Source of the DNA: Cytophagales bacterium
GTDB lineage: Bacteria > Bacteroidota > Bacteroidia > Cytophagales > Cyclobacteriaceae
Length of the DNA: 20,830 nt
NCBI GenBank assembly: GCA_027317105.1
Contig: DAHVFH010000116.1
Location: 1 to 20,830, forward strand
Direction: 5' to 3'
Part shown: positions 1 to 7,985 of the stretch, piece after piece
Position numbering within the stretch: the stretch's first letter is position 1
How the letters are laid out: every line of letters begins with the position of its first letter
The notes under the pieces: generated by a model
Told to the model about the DNA's origin: nothing
Database searches by the model: none
The model's input: only the letters and a program-made list of their open reading frames with translations
Translations under genes and position numbers: made by a program

Positions 1-111
1 GCCATCAAAATGCTGATAGCCGATGAGGTGCAGGAGCTCAAAAACTGGTGCTATGCCAATTATGAGGGCCAATACGGTGCGATTTTGAATCGTTGTTTTG
101 TGGTTGCCTAA
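1..111 (+). CDS. C-terminal fragment of an unidentified protein (5' end outside window)
   Basis: An open frame runs from the first base to a TAA at 109-111 and gives the last 36 residues of a protein (start AIKMLIADE, end LNRCFVVA). The tail is fairly aromatic and contains two cysteines, but I do not recognise a family from so little sequence. Support for a real coding end comes from the hairpin and T-run that begin about 25 bases after the stop (137-167), as expected for the end of a + strand transcript. The gene converges on queG. No function is assigned. Confidence 0.6.
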   Translation, partial: AIKMLIADEVQELKNWCYANYEGQYGAILNRCFVVA

Positions 112-136
112 CATTAAATTTTTGTTTGTCTTAACG

Positions 137-167
137 AATCCTGCCAAAAGCGGGATTTTTATTTTTT
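137..167 (+). terminator. Intrinsic terminator after the partial gene
   Basis: The arms AATCCTGC (137-144) and GCGGGATT (150-157) pair over 8 bp with one G-T wobble around a 5-base loop. A T-rich run (TTTTTATTTTTT) follows on the + strand. The minus-strand side has no clean T tract, so it mainly ends the partial + strand gene. The T run overlaps the stop codon of convergent queG. Confidence 0.7.
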
Positions 168-1094
168 CAAAAACTTAATATTTCTTTTCAAACCTGAAAA
201 CTTCGTCCGCTTCACTGCCGATTTATTAAAAAGCTTTTGAAACACTTCCTCCGTAATTTCTTGCCAATCTTCCGTTTTCATTTTTTCTAAATCGGAGTGC
301 GGCTCAAACCTTGGCTCGTTATGCGGTTTTGCAAATCGATTCCAAGGGCATACATCCTGACAGACATCACAACCAAATATCCAATTATCAAATTTTCCCT
401 TTACCTCCTGCGGGATTTCTTCTTTCAATTCGATGGTAAAATAAGAAATGCACTTGCTGCCATCCACCACATAAGGCTGCGGAATGGCATCGGTAGGGCA
501 GGCATCCATGCAAGCGGTGCACGAGCCGCAATAGTCTTTTACTGGTCCATCGTACTCCAATTCCAGGTCGAGAATCAGCTCGGCCAAAAAGAAAAAACTG
601 CCCATACTTCGGTTGAGCAATAAAGAATTTTTTCCAATCCAACCCAGCCCTGCCTTTTTTGCCCACGCCCGTTCATGCACCGGTGCCGAATCCACAAAAA
701 CACGACCGCTTACCTCTCCAATTCCAGTTTGAATCCGAGTCATGAAAAGCTTCAACTTGTCCTTGACAACAAAATGATAGTCTTCCCCATAAGCATATTT
801 GGCAGTTTTTAAGTTGCTCAAATTATTTGTTGCCAAGTCTTTTTTCGGGTAATAATTGTAAACCAAACTCACCACTGATTTAGCCTCGGGAACTAACAGC
901 CTTGGGTCAAGGCGCTTGTCAAAGTTTTTTTCGAGATAGCCCATTTGCCCGGCATAGCCACGCTTCAGCCATTGTTCGAGCCGGGGTGCTTCCTCTTTTA
1001 AAAACTCTGCTTTGGCAATTCCACAGAAGCTAAACTCCAATTCGTTGGCAATGGATTTGATGATTTCGGTATTTCTTTGGGTTGAACTCTTCAT
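159..1094 (-). CDS. queG: Epoxyqueuosine reductase QueG
   Basis: QueG catalyses the last step of queuosine synthesis, reducing epoxyqueuosine to queuosine in the tRNA wobble position. It is a cytoplasmic cobalamin-dependent enzyme with two [4Fe-4S] clusters. The 311-residue protein has the N-terminal DUF1730-type domain and the motif VDSAPVHER, whose Asp135 matches the catalytic acid of known QueG. It also has the conserved GWIGKN stretch (151-156). The ferredoxin-like part holds cysteines at 189, 192, 195 and 199 (CGSCTACMDACP), then Cys215 and 242, 245, 249 (CDVCQDVCPWN). The protein stops soon after the clusters, so it is the short form without the C-terminal HEAT-like extension of some homologues. 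The ATG at 1094 gives a normal N-terminus. It is divergent from rfaE2 across about 70 bases. Confidence 0.96.
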   Translation of the reverse strand: MKSSTQRNTEIIKSIANELEFSFCGIAKAEFLKEEAPRLEQWLKRGYAGQMGYLEKNFDKRLDPRLLVPEAKSVVSLVYNYYPKKDLATNNLSNLKTAKYAYGEDYHFVVKDKLKLFMTRIQTGIGEVSGRVFVDSAPVHERAWAKKAGLGWIGKNSLLLNRSMGSFFFLAELILDLELEYDGPVKDYCGSCTACMDACPTDAIPQPYVVDGSKCISYFTIELKEEIPQEVKGKFDNWIFGCDVCQDVCPWNRFAKPHNEPRFEPHSDLEKMKTEDWQEITEEVFQKLFNKSAVKRTKFSGLKRNIKFLKK

Positions 1095-1150
1095 GAAAAT
1101 TGTTAATCGTGAAGATAAGTAATGACTTTTAACGATTGCCCATTTACCAT

Positions 1151-1158
1151 TAACTTTG
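1151..1158 (+). promoter_or_regulatory. Bacteroidota -7 promoter element before rfaE2
   Basis: TAACTTTG matches the TAnnTTTG -7 consensus of Bacteroidota sigma-A promoters exactly. A T-rich stretch (1127-1130) lies near the expected -33 position, but there is no clear TTG there. The motif ends only 6 bases before the ATG at 1165, so the transcript would have almost no leader. Confidence 0.6.
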
Positions 1159-1164
1159 CATCCA

Positions 1165-1641
1165 ATGACCGCAGATAAAATAAAATCACTCGCAAATGCG
1201 ACTCTACAAGTGAAGGAATGGCAAGCCGCAGGCCAAAAAGTTGTATTTACAAATGGATGCTTCGACCTGCTGCATTTGGGACATGTCGATTACCTCGAAA
1301 ATGCCAGAAACCTGGGCAATAAATTGGTAATCGGCTTAAATACCGACAATTCTGTGAGTCGATTCAAAGGCCCCGAACGGCCACTTCAGGATCAAAAGTC
1401 GAGAGCCAGAGTGCTTGCGGCTTTAGAATTTGTAGACTTGGTGGTTTATTTTGATGAAGACACACCGTTAAATTTGATCTCGCAACTCCTCCCCAACATT
1501 CTCGTTAAAGGAAGTGACTATTTGGCAGAAAATATCGTTGGCGCAGATGTTGTTCAAAAGAATGGCGGGGTAGTAAAAACCATTGATTTTGTTCCCGGTT
1601 ATTCCACCACCCGAATTGTAGAAAAAATTAAAAAAATATAA
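1165..1641 (+). CDS. rfaE2: D-glycero-beta-D-manno-heptose 1-phosphate adenylyltransferase
   Basis: This enzyme transfers AMP from ATP to heptose-1-phosphate, forming ADP-heptose for the LPS inner core. The 158-residue protein is a complete stand-alone nucleotidyltransferase, equal to the C-terminal half of E. coli HldE; the kinase half is absent. Motifs are TNGCFDLLHLGH, with the HxGH-type ATP-binding signature at 37-40, then LVKGSDY, and the C-terminal GYSTTRI, which corresponds to the family's ISSTxxI signature. I chose the ATG at 1165. The in-frame TTG at 1156 lies inside the promoter element. The next gene, a zinc metallopeptidase, starts 12 bases downstream, so the two are probably cotranscribed. 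Confidence 0.93.
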   Translation: MTADKIKSLANATLQVKEWQAAGQKVVFTNGCFDLLHLGHVDYLENARNLGNKLVIGLNTDNSVSRFKGPERPLQDQKSRARVLAALEFVDLVVYFDEDTPLNLISQLLPNILVKGSDYLAENIVGADVVQKNGGVVKTIDFVPGYSTTRIVEKIKKI

Positions 1642-1653
1642 ACAAATAGAACT

Positions 1654-2355
1654 ATGGGAATTGGCTATTTATTAATCGCAGGATTTTTTATGCTCATCGG
1701 CTGGCTGGTGAGTTCAAAATTGAAAAGTAAATTCAAAGAGTATTCTCAAGCGCATTTAAGCCGCGACCTAACCGGTGCTGAAATCGCCCGATTAATGCTG
1801 ACTGACAATGGCATTCACAATGTGCAGGTGGTTTCTGTGGAAGGTCAACTTACAGACCATTATGATCCAACATCAAAAACGGTAAATCTTAGCCAGGAAG
1901 TTTTCTTCGGCCGTAATGCCGCATCTACAGCCGTTGCCGCGCACGAGTGTGGTCACGCGGTGCAACATGCAAATGCTTATTCCATGCTTCAATTGAGATC
2001 CGCCATGGTGCCGGTGCAGAATATAAGTGCAAGTGTACTTAACTTCATTTTTATGGCCATGTTATTCGGTAGTTTCTTTGCCCATGGATTTCTTCCTTGG
2101 AAAACTGCTCTGTTAATTATGATTGTCTGCTATGGCGTATTCGCACTTTTTGCTGTGATTACCTTGCCGGTAGAAATTGATGCAAGTCGCAGGGCATTGG
2201 CATGGGTTAAAACAAGAAACATTGTGACTCCGAGTGAATTGGGAATGGCACAAGACGCCTTGAAATGGGCAGCACTAACGTACGTTGTGGCAGCCATAGG
2301 CGCCATCACCATGTTGATTTATTATGTGATGCAATATTTAGGTGCACGAGATTAA
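1654..2355 (+). CDS. YugP-type membrane zinc metallopeptidase
   Basis: This is a predicted integral-membrane neutral zinc metallopeptidase of the Zn_peptidase_2 (YugP) family; substrates are unknown. The 233-residue protein has an N-terminal membrane segment (about 3-21). The catalytic motif HECGH at 97-101 supplies two zinc-binding histidines and the general-base Glu. Two hydrophobic segments lie at about 124-172, followed by LPVEIDASRRA, whose Glu is the likely third zinc ligand. A last membrane segment spans about 209-228. Length and topology fit the family. It lies 12 bases after rfaE2 and is followed by a strong terminator, so the pair forms a short transcription unit. Envelope quality control would suit an LPS neighbour, but that is inference. 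Confidence 0.9.
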   Translation: MGIGYLLIAGFFMLIGWLVSSKLKSKFKEYSQAHLSRDLTGAEIARLMLTDNGIHNVQVVSVEGQLTDHYDPTSKTVNLSQEVFFGRNAASTAVAAHECGHAVQHANAYSMLQLRSAMVPVQNISASVLNFIFMAMLFGSFFAHGFLPWKTALLIMIVCYGVFALFAVITLPVEIDASRRALAWVKTRNIVTPSELGMAQDALKWAALTYVVAAIGAITMLIYYVMQYLGARD

Positions 2356-2402
2356 AATTTTAAATCCTCATGTAAATCATTAAATCCTGATTTATATTTA
2401 CT

Positions 2403-2433
2403 GGCCTGAGCTAAACCTCAGGCCTTATTTTTT
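2403..2433 (+). terminator. Intrinsic terminator of the rfaE2-metallopeptidase unit
   Basis: GGCCTGAG (2403-2410) and CTCAGGCC (2417-2424) form a perfect 8-bp stem with a 6-base loop. TTATTTTTT follows on the + strand. It separates this unit from the acyl-CoA dehydrogenase that begins about 43 bases later, which therefore needs its own promoter; I could not identify one with confidence. Confidence 0.85.
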
Positions 2434-2475
2434 GTTTACAAAACATCACTATCTAGTCCTGACACAAATCCTACT

Positions 2476-3615
2476 ATGAATTTTGAACTTACCGAAGAAC
2501 AACTCACCGTACAAAAAGCAGCCCGCGACTTTGCGCAAACTGAACTCTTACCAGGTGTAGTTGAGCGCGACACAGAAATGAAATTCCCAGCCGAACAAAT
2601 TAAAAAAATGGGGGAGCTGGGTTTTATGGGCATGATGGCCGACCCTAAATTCAACGGTGGAGGCATGGACTCTATCTCGTACGTTTTGGCTATGGAAGAG
2701 ATTTCAAAGATTGATGCATCCGCTTCCGTGTGCATGTCTGTAAACAACTCATTAGTCTGTTGGGGGATTGAAAGGTTTGGTACTGAAGAACAAAAGGAAA
2801 AATATTTAAATAAACTCACCACAGCCGAATACATCGGTGCCTTTTGTTTGTCGGAACCAGAGGCAGGAAGCGATGCAACCTCGCAGCGCACAACAGCTGA
2901 AGACAAAGGTGATTATTATTTATTGAACGGAACAAAGAATTGGATCACTAACGGCAAAAGTGCAAGCGTGTATGTTGTAATTGCACAAACGCACCCAGAG
3001 AAAAAACATAAGGGGATAAATGCGTTGATTGTTGAGCGTGGCATGCCCGGTTTTGTTGTTGGCAAGAAAGAAGATAAGATGGGCATTCGCGGAAGCGACA
3101 CCCACTCCCTCATGTTCACCGATGTAAAAGTGCCGAAGTCAAATCGCATAGGGGATGATGGATTTGGTTTCACCTTTGCCATGACTACGTTGAATGGAGG
3201 AAGAATTGGAATTGCAGCTCAAGCACTTGGTATTGCTACTGGTGCTTACGAATTGGCACTAAAATATTCGAAGGAAAGAAAAGCATTTAACAAGCACTTA
3301 AGCGAACACCAGGCTATCCAATTTAAATTGGCCGACATGGCCACTAAAATCAATGCGGCCAGGTTATTAGTTTGGCAAGCAGCCTATCTAAAAGATCAGA
3401 AAAAGGATTTCGTAAAGGCTGCAGCAATGGCCAAGTTATTCGCTTCACAAATTGCGCAGGAAGTTACTACCGAAGCCGTACAAATTCATGGTGGGTATGG
3501 GTACGTAAAAGAATTTCACGTGGAGCGCCTCATGCGCGATGCCAAAATCACTCAGATTTACGAAGGCACAACAGAGATACAAAAGATGGTGATATCAAGG
3601 GAACTGCTACGGTGA
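2476..3615 (+). CDS. Acyl-CoA dehydrogenase (butyryl-CoA dehydrogenase-like)
   Basis: This FAD-dependent enzyme introduces the trans-2 double bond into acyl-CoA thioesters, passing electrons to ETF. At 379 residues it is full length for the short/medium-chain family. It has an alpha-helical N-domain, the FAD-contacting segment FCLSEPEAGSDA and KNWITNG, ERKAFNKHL in the C-domain, and the ending QIHGGYGYVKEF / IYEGTTEIQ. The catalytic base is Glu363 of YEGTTEIQ. Its position there is typical of short-chain (butyryl) and medium-chain enzymes rather than isovaleryl types. The ATG at 2476 gives the usual N-terminus (MNFELTEEQ). The next gene starts 10 bases after the stop, although its chemistry (sugar acid oxidation) is unrelated. 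The exact chain-length preference cannot be read from the sequence. Confidence 0.94.
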   Translation: MNFELTEEQLTVQKAARDFAQTELLPGVVERDTEMKFPAEQIKKMGELGFMGMMADPKFNGGGMDSISYVLAMEEISKIDASASVCMSVNNSLVCWGIERFGTEEQKEKYLNKLTTAEYIGAFCLSEPEAGSDATSQRTTAEDKGDYYLLNGTKNWITNGKSASVYVVIAQTHPEKKHKGINALIVERGMPGFVVGKKEDKMGIRGSDTHSLMFTDVKVPKSNRIGDDGFGFTFAMTTLNGGRIGIAAQALGIATGAYELALKYSKERKAFNKHLSEHQAIQFKLADMATKINAARLLVWQAAYLKDQKKDFVKAAAMAKLFASQIAQEVTTEAVQIHGGYGYVKEFHVERLMRDAKITQIYEGTTEIQKMVISRELLR

Positions 3616-3625
3616 CAAATATGGA

Positions 3626-4642
3626 ATGAAAACCTTAATCTGCTCCACGCCAGGAAATTTAGAATATATCAATCGCGAAAAACCCTTGCTAACAAAAGGA
3701 AACGCGATTCTAAAAATAAAACGAATAGGAATTTGCGGCACGGACTTACATGCCTTCGAAGGCACTCAGCCTTTTTTCAATTATCCAAGGGTTTTAGGCC
3801 ACGAACTTTCAGCAGAAATTATTGAAAGTGACGGTGCTGATGGATTTGTAAATGGAGAGACGGTGACTTTCACCCCCTATTTTTATTGTGGAAAATGCAT
3901 TGCCTGTCGTAATGGAAGACCGAACTGTTGTGCGAGTATAAATGTTTGCGGTGTACATAGCGATGGAGGAATGGCTGAATATTTATCCGTTCCTTCTTAT
4001 TCACTGTTGCATGGCGAAGGGCTAACCCTAGATGAATTGGCTTTGGTAGAACCCATGGCCATTGGTGCCCACAGCATAAGCAGAGCAGGTGTAAGGCCAG
4101 GTGAATTTGTCTTGGTTATTGGTGCAGGCCCAATAGGCTTAGGCGTGATGGAATTTGCAAGTCTGGCGAAAGGAAAAGTAATCGCTTTAGACACCAACGA
4201 AACTCGATTGAAATTCTGTAAGAAAAAATTGAATGTAGATCACATCATCTCAGCAACAGAGTCGGATGTCACGCAACAACTTTTAGAGCTCACAGGAGGT
4301 GACATGCCAATGGTAGTTATTGACGCCACTGGAAACCTAAAGGCAATCAATAATGCATTTAATTACATGGCGCCCACCGGATGTTATGTGCTGGTTGGCC
4401 TGCAAAAAGGAGACATCAGTTTTAGTCATCCTGAATTTCATAAACGTGAAGCTACGCTGATGAGCAGCCGGAATGCCACACGTGAAGATTTTCAAAAAGT
4501 TATCTCTACAATAAAAAATGGATCAATTGATCTCACCAAATACATTACGCATCGGGTAAAATTTGATGAGGTAAAAAATGAATTTGAAAAATGGCTCGAC
4601 CCTTCCAGTGGAGTTATCAAGGCTATGGTTGAATTGGAATAA
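3626..4642 (+). CDS. Zinc-dependent medium-chain dehydrogenase, possible L-galactonate 5-dehydrogenase
   Basis: This is an NAD(P)-linked polyol/sugar-acid dehydrogenase of the zinc MDR superfamily, 338 residues. Catalytic zinc ligands are Cys37 (GICGTD), His59-Glu60 (GHE) and Glu142 (VEP). Structural zinc cysteines are at 88, 91, 94 and 102 (CGKCIACRNGRPNCC). The Rossmann motif GAGPIG is at 166-171. Relatives include threonine, sorbitol, galactitol-phosphate and L-galactonate/L-gulonate dehydrogenases. Because it directly precedes tagaturonate reductase and altronate dehydratase genes, oxidation of L-galactonate to D-tagaturonate (the LgoD reaction) is the best-fitting role; this is inferred from context. 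L-gulonate or a related polyol is the main alternative. It starts 10 bases after the acyl-CoA dehydrogenase stop and ends 77 bases before uxaB. Confidence 0.75.
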   Translation: MKTLICSTPGNLEYINREKPLLTKGNAILKIKRIGICGTDLHAFEGTQPFFNYPRVLGHELSAEIIESDGADGFVNGETVTFTPYFYCGKCIACRNGRPNCCASINVCGVHSDGGMAEYLSVPSYSLLHGEGLTLDELALVEPMAIGAHSISRAGVRPGEFVLVIGAGPIGLGVMEFASLAKGKVIALDTNETRLKFCKKKLNVDHIISATESDVTQQLLELTGGDMPMVVIDATGNLKAINNAFNYMAPTGCYVLVGLQKGDISFSHPEFHKREATLMSSRNATREDFQKVISTIKNGSIDLTKYITHRVKFDEVKNEFEKWLDPSSGVIKAMVELE

Positions 4643-4719
4643 TCAGATAGCTATTGCCACTAAGAAATCATTAAGTGCATAACATCGGTTATTAATTGAA
4701 ACGTTAAAAAATTGAATGA

Positions 4720-6213
4720 ATGATCCTGTCAAGACAAAATTTAAAAGATATCTCCAACAGTGAATTAATCAAACCGAACGATTCGATTTTTCAATTGCCT
4801 GAAAAAGTGCTGCAATTCGGCACCGGGGTCTTACTTCGCGGTCTGCCTGATTATTTCATTGACAAAGCAAACCGTCAGGGGATTTTTAATGGCCGTATCG
4901 TAGTCGTAAAATCTACCTCTTCAGGGTCTTCATCCGCCTTTGATCAACAAGACAGTTTGTACACCTTAGCCATAAGAGGCATCGAAAATGGTGCTGAAGT
5001 GCAAGAAAACATTATTTGTTCCGCAATAAGTCGCGTCCTTTCTGCTTCAACTCAATGGGATGGTATTTTAGTTTGCGCTCATAATAAAGAAATACAAATT
5101 GTCATTTCAAATACAACTGAGGTGGGGTTGCAGTTAGTTTTGGAAAACATTCATCAAACCCCACCCACCTCTTTTCCGGCCAAGCTGTTGGCTTTCTTAT
5201 TTGAAAGGTTCACCGCCTTTCATGGAAGTGCCGAAAGTGGAATGGTCATCATCCCAACAGAATTAATTCCGGATAACGGCAAGAAACTAAAAGCCATTGT
5301 ATTTGAATTGGCAGAATTCAATGCGCTTGATACGGCTTTTACAAAATGGTTGACCGATTGCAATCACTTTTGCAGTTCCTTGGTAGATCGTATTGTTCCC
5401 GGAAAACCGGAAGCCAAAGTAGCCGTGGAATTTGGAAATGACTTTGGCTATACCGATAAACTCTTGACCGTTGCCGAAGCCTATCGGCTATGGGCCATCG
5501 AAGGGGATGAAAAAGTAAAATCAATTTTAACCTTTAGTCAGGTCGATAAAGGCGTTATTATCGCACCGGATATTACTATTTATCGCGAACTGAAGCTTCG
5601 GTTGTTAAATGCCACACATACCCTTAGCTGCGGAGTTGCCTTTCTTGCCGGGTTTGAAACGGTGAAAGAAGGCATGGAAGATAAAACACTATCGCACTAC
5701 TCCACTGATTTGATGTTGAATGACATTGCTGTGGCAATTCCTTATCCAATAGACAAAAAAACTGCTCACGACTTTGGGCTTTCTGTGTTAGATCGATTCA
5801 GAAATCCACACCTCAAACATTTATGGCTTGGGATTACCTTGCAATACTCCATGAAATTAAAAATGCGTGTGCTTCCTGTTTTGCTTCAATTCTATAAAAA
5901 CTTTGATCGCGTTCCAGATCACATCGCACTTGGCTTTGCCGCGTGGATTTTATTTATGAAAGTCGTGAAGGAAGAGGACGACAATTATTTTGGAGAACGA
6001 AATGGGGTTTTATATCCGATCAAAGATGATCAAGCCAACTATTTCTTCAATCAGTGGAACCATCATGGACAAACAAGTATTGTTAGTGCAGTACTTAACG
6101 ATGAGTCATTTTGGGGAACAAACTTAAATGACTTGAAAGGTTTTAGTGAAGCAGTAGATAAATACTTAAAATTGTTAATGACTCAGGGTATTTTGCCAAC
6201 AATCCGAAAATAG
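4720..6213 (+). CDS. uxaB: Tagaturonate reductase (UxaB-type, mannitol dehydrogenase family)
   Basis: This cytoplasmic NADH-dependent enzyme reduces D-tagaturonate to D-altronate in hexuronate catabolism. The 497-residue protein has an N-terminal Rossmann domain opening with LQFGTGVLLRG (31-41). The middle region contains IIPTELIPDNGKKL and DRIVPGKPE. The polyol dehydrogenase catalytic triad follows in YRELKLRLLNATHT, with Lys292, Asn297 and His300; this K-x4-N-x2-H spacing matches mannitol 2-dehydrogenase. Fructuronate reductase (UxdB/UxuB) is the nearest alternative, but the immediately following altronate dehydratase favours tagaturonate. The ATG at 4720 was chosen; an ATG at 4716 is in another frame. 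The stop is 2 bases before the uxaA start, indicating translational coupling. Confidence 0.9.
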   Translation: MILSRQNLKDISNSELIKPNDSIFQLPEKVLQFGTGVLLRGLPDYFIDKANRQGIFNGRIVVVKSTSSGSSSAFDQQDSLYTLAIRGIENGAEVQENIICSAISRVLSASTQWDGILVCAHNKEIQIVISNTTEVGLQLVLENIHQTPPTSFPAKLLAFLFERFTAFHGSAESGMVIIPTELIPDNGKKLKAIVFELAEFNALDTAFTKWLTDCNHFCSSLVDRIVPGKPEAKVAVEFGNDFGYTDKLLTVAEAYRLWAIEGDEKVKSILTFSQVDKGVIIAPDITIYRELKLRLLNATHTLSCGVAFLAGFETVKEGMEDKTLSHYSTDLMLNDIAVAIPYPIDKKTAHDFGLSVLDRFRNPHLKHLWLGITLQYSMKLKMRVLPVLLQFYKNFDRVPDHIALGFAAWILFMKVVKEEDDNYFGERNGVLYPIKDDQANYFFNQWNHHGQTSIVSAVLNDESFWGTNLNDLKGFSEAVDKYLKLLMTQGILPTIRK

Positions 6214-6215
6214 AA

Positions 6216-7865
6216 ATGAAGAAGATCGTCAAAATTCATCCGAACGATAACATCATCGTGGCCTTAGCTGATCTTTCCAAAGGCGAAGAAATTCACTACG
6301 AAAAAGAAAAATTCATTTTAGTAGAGGCAGCACAAGCTAAACATAAATTCGCTGCCCAAGATTTTAAGAAAGGCGATGACATAATCATGTATGGTGTTTT
6401 GGTCGGCAAGGCGCAAAATGATATTCCAAAAGGAAGCTTGATCAACACTTTTAATGTGAAACATGCAGCGAATACTTTCAAAACAGGAAAGCGAAATACT
6501 GCCTGGCACAAACCGAATGTTTCAAAATGGGAGGATAAAACTTTTAACGGTTATCATCGGGCAGATGGTAGCGTGGGCACGGCAAACTATTGGGTAGTCA
6601 TACCAATGGTATTTTGCGAGAACAGGAATTTGGAAGTATTGCAAGAAGCGTTGGTAAAAGATCTGGGCTATGGTCGCAACAAGTCTTACCATTCACAGGC
6701 GAAACAACTTATTGATTTATATAAATCCGGAAAGAATGTAGAAGAGATTTTGAACGCTAAGTTGAAAATAGATTACAAGACCGATACTTCCTCTCGACTA
6801 TTTCCCAACATTGATGGCGTAAAATTCTTAACGCACGATGGCGGATGCGGTGGCACGCGCCAGGATGCCCAAGCACTTTGTGGATTGTTGGCTGGATATA
6901 TTACACATCCGAATGTTGCTGGCGCAACGGTGTTGAGTCTTGGTTGTCAAAATGCGCTGGTGAGTATTTTAGAAGAAGAAATAAAAAGGAGATCGCCAAA
7001 CTTTGAAAAGCCATTTTACATTTTAGATCAGCAAAAAATTGGAACAGAATCGGCACTGCTTACTGAGGCCATCAAGCAAACATTTGCAGGTTTGATGATC
7101 GCCAACGAGAATAGCCGCAAGCCCGCACCACTAAGTAAGCTTTGTATTGGGCTCGAATGCGGTGGCTCTGATGGATTCTCCGGCATCTCCGCCAATCCAG
7201 CAATTGGCTATACGTCTGATCTACTTGTTGCCTTGGGGGGCTCAGTCATTCTTTCTGAATTTCCGGAGTTGTGTGGTGTTGAACAAAACCTAAGTGACCG
7301 TTGCGTTGATGTGGAAACGGCTGATCGCTTCGCCCATCTGATGACCACCTACAATGATCGCGCTAAAGCAGTGGGTTCAGGCTTTGATATGAACCCCTCA
7401 CCTGGAAATATAAAAGACGGATTAATTACTGACGCTATCAAATCGGCTGGTGCTGCTAAAAAAGGAGGCACCTCTCCCGTGGCAGCCGTTCTCGATTATC
7501 CTGAAAAAGTAACTAAGCCCGGCTTAAACCTATTATGTACACCCGGCAACGATGTGGAATCAACCACAGCCGAAGTGGCTTCCGGAGCCAACATAGTTTT
7601 ATTCACGACTGGGTTAGGAACACCAACAGGAAACCCAATTGCACCAGTAGTTAAACTCTCAAGCAACACAAGGCTATTTGAAAAGATGCACGATATCATT
7701 GATATCAATACAGGAGCTATTATTGAAGGCACAGAAACTATTGAACAAGTCGGGGAGCGAATACTAGACTACGTGATTGCTGTTGCCAGTGGCAAGATCG
7801 AAGTGGCGGCTGTGCGACATGGACAAGATGATTTTATCCCTTGGAAACGGGGGGTTTCTTTGTAA
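6216..7865 (+). CDS. uxaA: Altronate dehydratase
   Basis: UxaA removes water from D-altronate to give 2-keto-3-deoxy-D-gluconate, an iron-dependent step. At 549 residues it is full length and unsplit. An N-terminal SAF-type domain spans about 1-95 and includes NDIPKGSLINTF. It is followed by the UxaA catalytic region with RADGSVGTANYW, THDGGCGGTRQDA, LSLGCQN, IGLECGGSDGFSG and a C-terminal GTPTGNPIAPVVK. The cysteine-rich and glycine-rich motifs are characteristic of the altronate/galactarate dehydratase family; galactarate dehydratase (GarD) is the alternative but would not normally pair with uxaB. The protein ends VSL at 7865. No kdgK, kdgA or uxaC follows, so later steps must be encoded elsewhere. 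Confidence 0.93.
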   Translation: MKKIVKIHPNDNIIVALADLSKGEEIHYEKEKFILVEAAQAKHKFAAQDFKKGDDIIMYGVLVGKAQNDIPKGSLINTFNVKHAANTFKTGKRNTAWHKPNVSKWEDKTFNGYHRADGSVGTANYWVVIPMVFCENRNLEVLQEALVKDLGYGRNKSYHSQAKQLIDLYKSGKNVEEILNAKLKIDYKTDTSSRLFPNIDGVKFLTHDGGCGGTRQDAQALCGLLAGYITHPNVAGATVLSLGCQNALVSILEEEIKRRSPNFEKPFYILDQQKIGTESALLTEAIKQTFAGLMIANENSRKPAPLSKLCIGLECGGSDGFSGISANPAIGYTSDLLVALGGSVILSEFPELCGVEQNLSDRCVDVETADRFAHLMTTYNDRAKAVGSGFDMNPSPGNIKDGLITDAIKSAGAAKKGGTSPVAAVLDYPEKVTKPGLNLLCTPGNDVESTTAEVASGANIVLFTTGLGTPTGNPIAPVVKLSSNTRLFEKMHDIIDINTGAIIEGTETIEQVGERILDYVIAVASGKIEVAAVRHGQDDFIPWKRGVSL

Positions 7866-7960
7866 GCTGACAAATACTTCGCTCGTTATTCAGCAGAAAC
7901 AATAGTGTATAACTTGCCGTTTTATATAGATTAACTGCAGCTCTAGGCGGAAAAAATAAT

Positions 7961-7968
7961 TACCTTTG
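7961..7968 (+). promoter_or_regulatory. Bacteroidota -7 promoter element
   Basis: TACCTTTG fits TAnnTTTG exactly and lies 17 bases before the first usable start codon of the following gene. The -33 region has no clear TTG. The arrangement (motif, about 17 bases, start) closely resembles that before gltX. Confidence 0.5.
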
Positions 7969-7985
7969 CGAAACCCTTATCCGCA

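Noticed and set aside
297..623. A 108-codon + strand open frame inside queG
   Set aside because: Lies entirely within the clear iron-sulfur QueG coding sequence on the other strand; no domain is recognisable.
2436..2906. A 156-codon open frame antisense to the acyl-CoA dehydrogenase
   Set aside because: Serine-rich, low-complexity product with no family resemblance. The + strand frame has all acyl-CoA dehydrogenase motifs, so this is an antisense shadow.
7866..7900. Imperfect hairpin (GCTGA ... TCAGC) after uxaA
   Set aside because: Five outer pairs with a large loop and no following T run; not convincing as a terminator.
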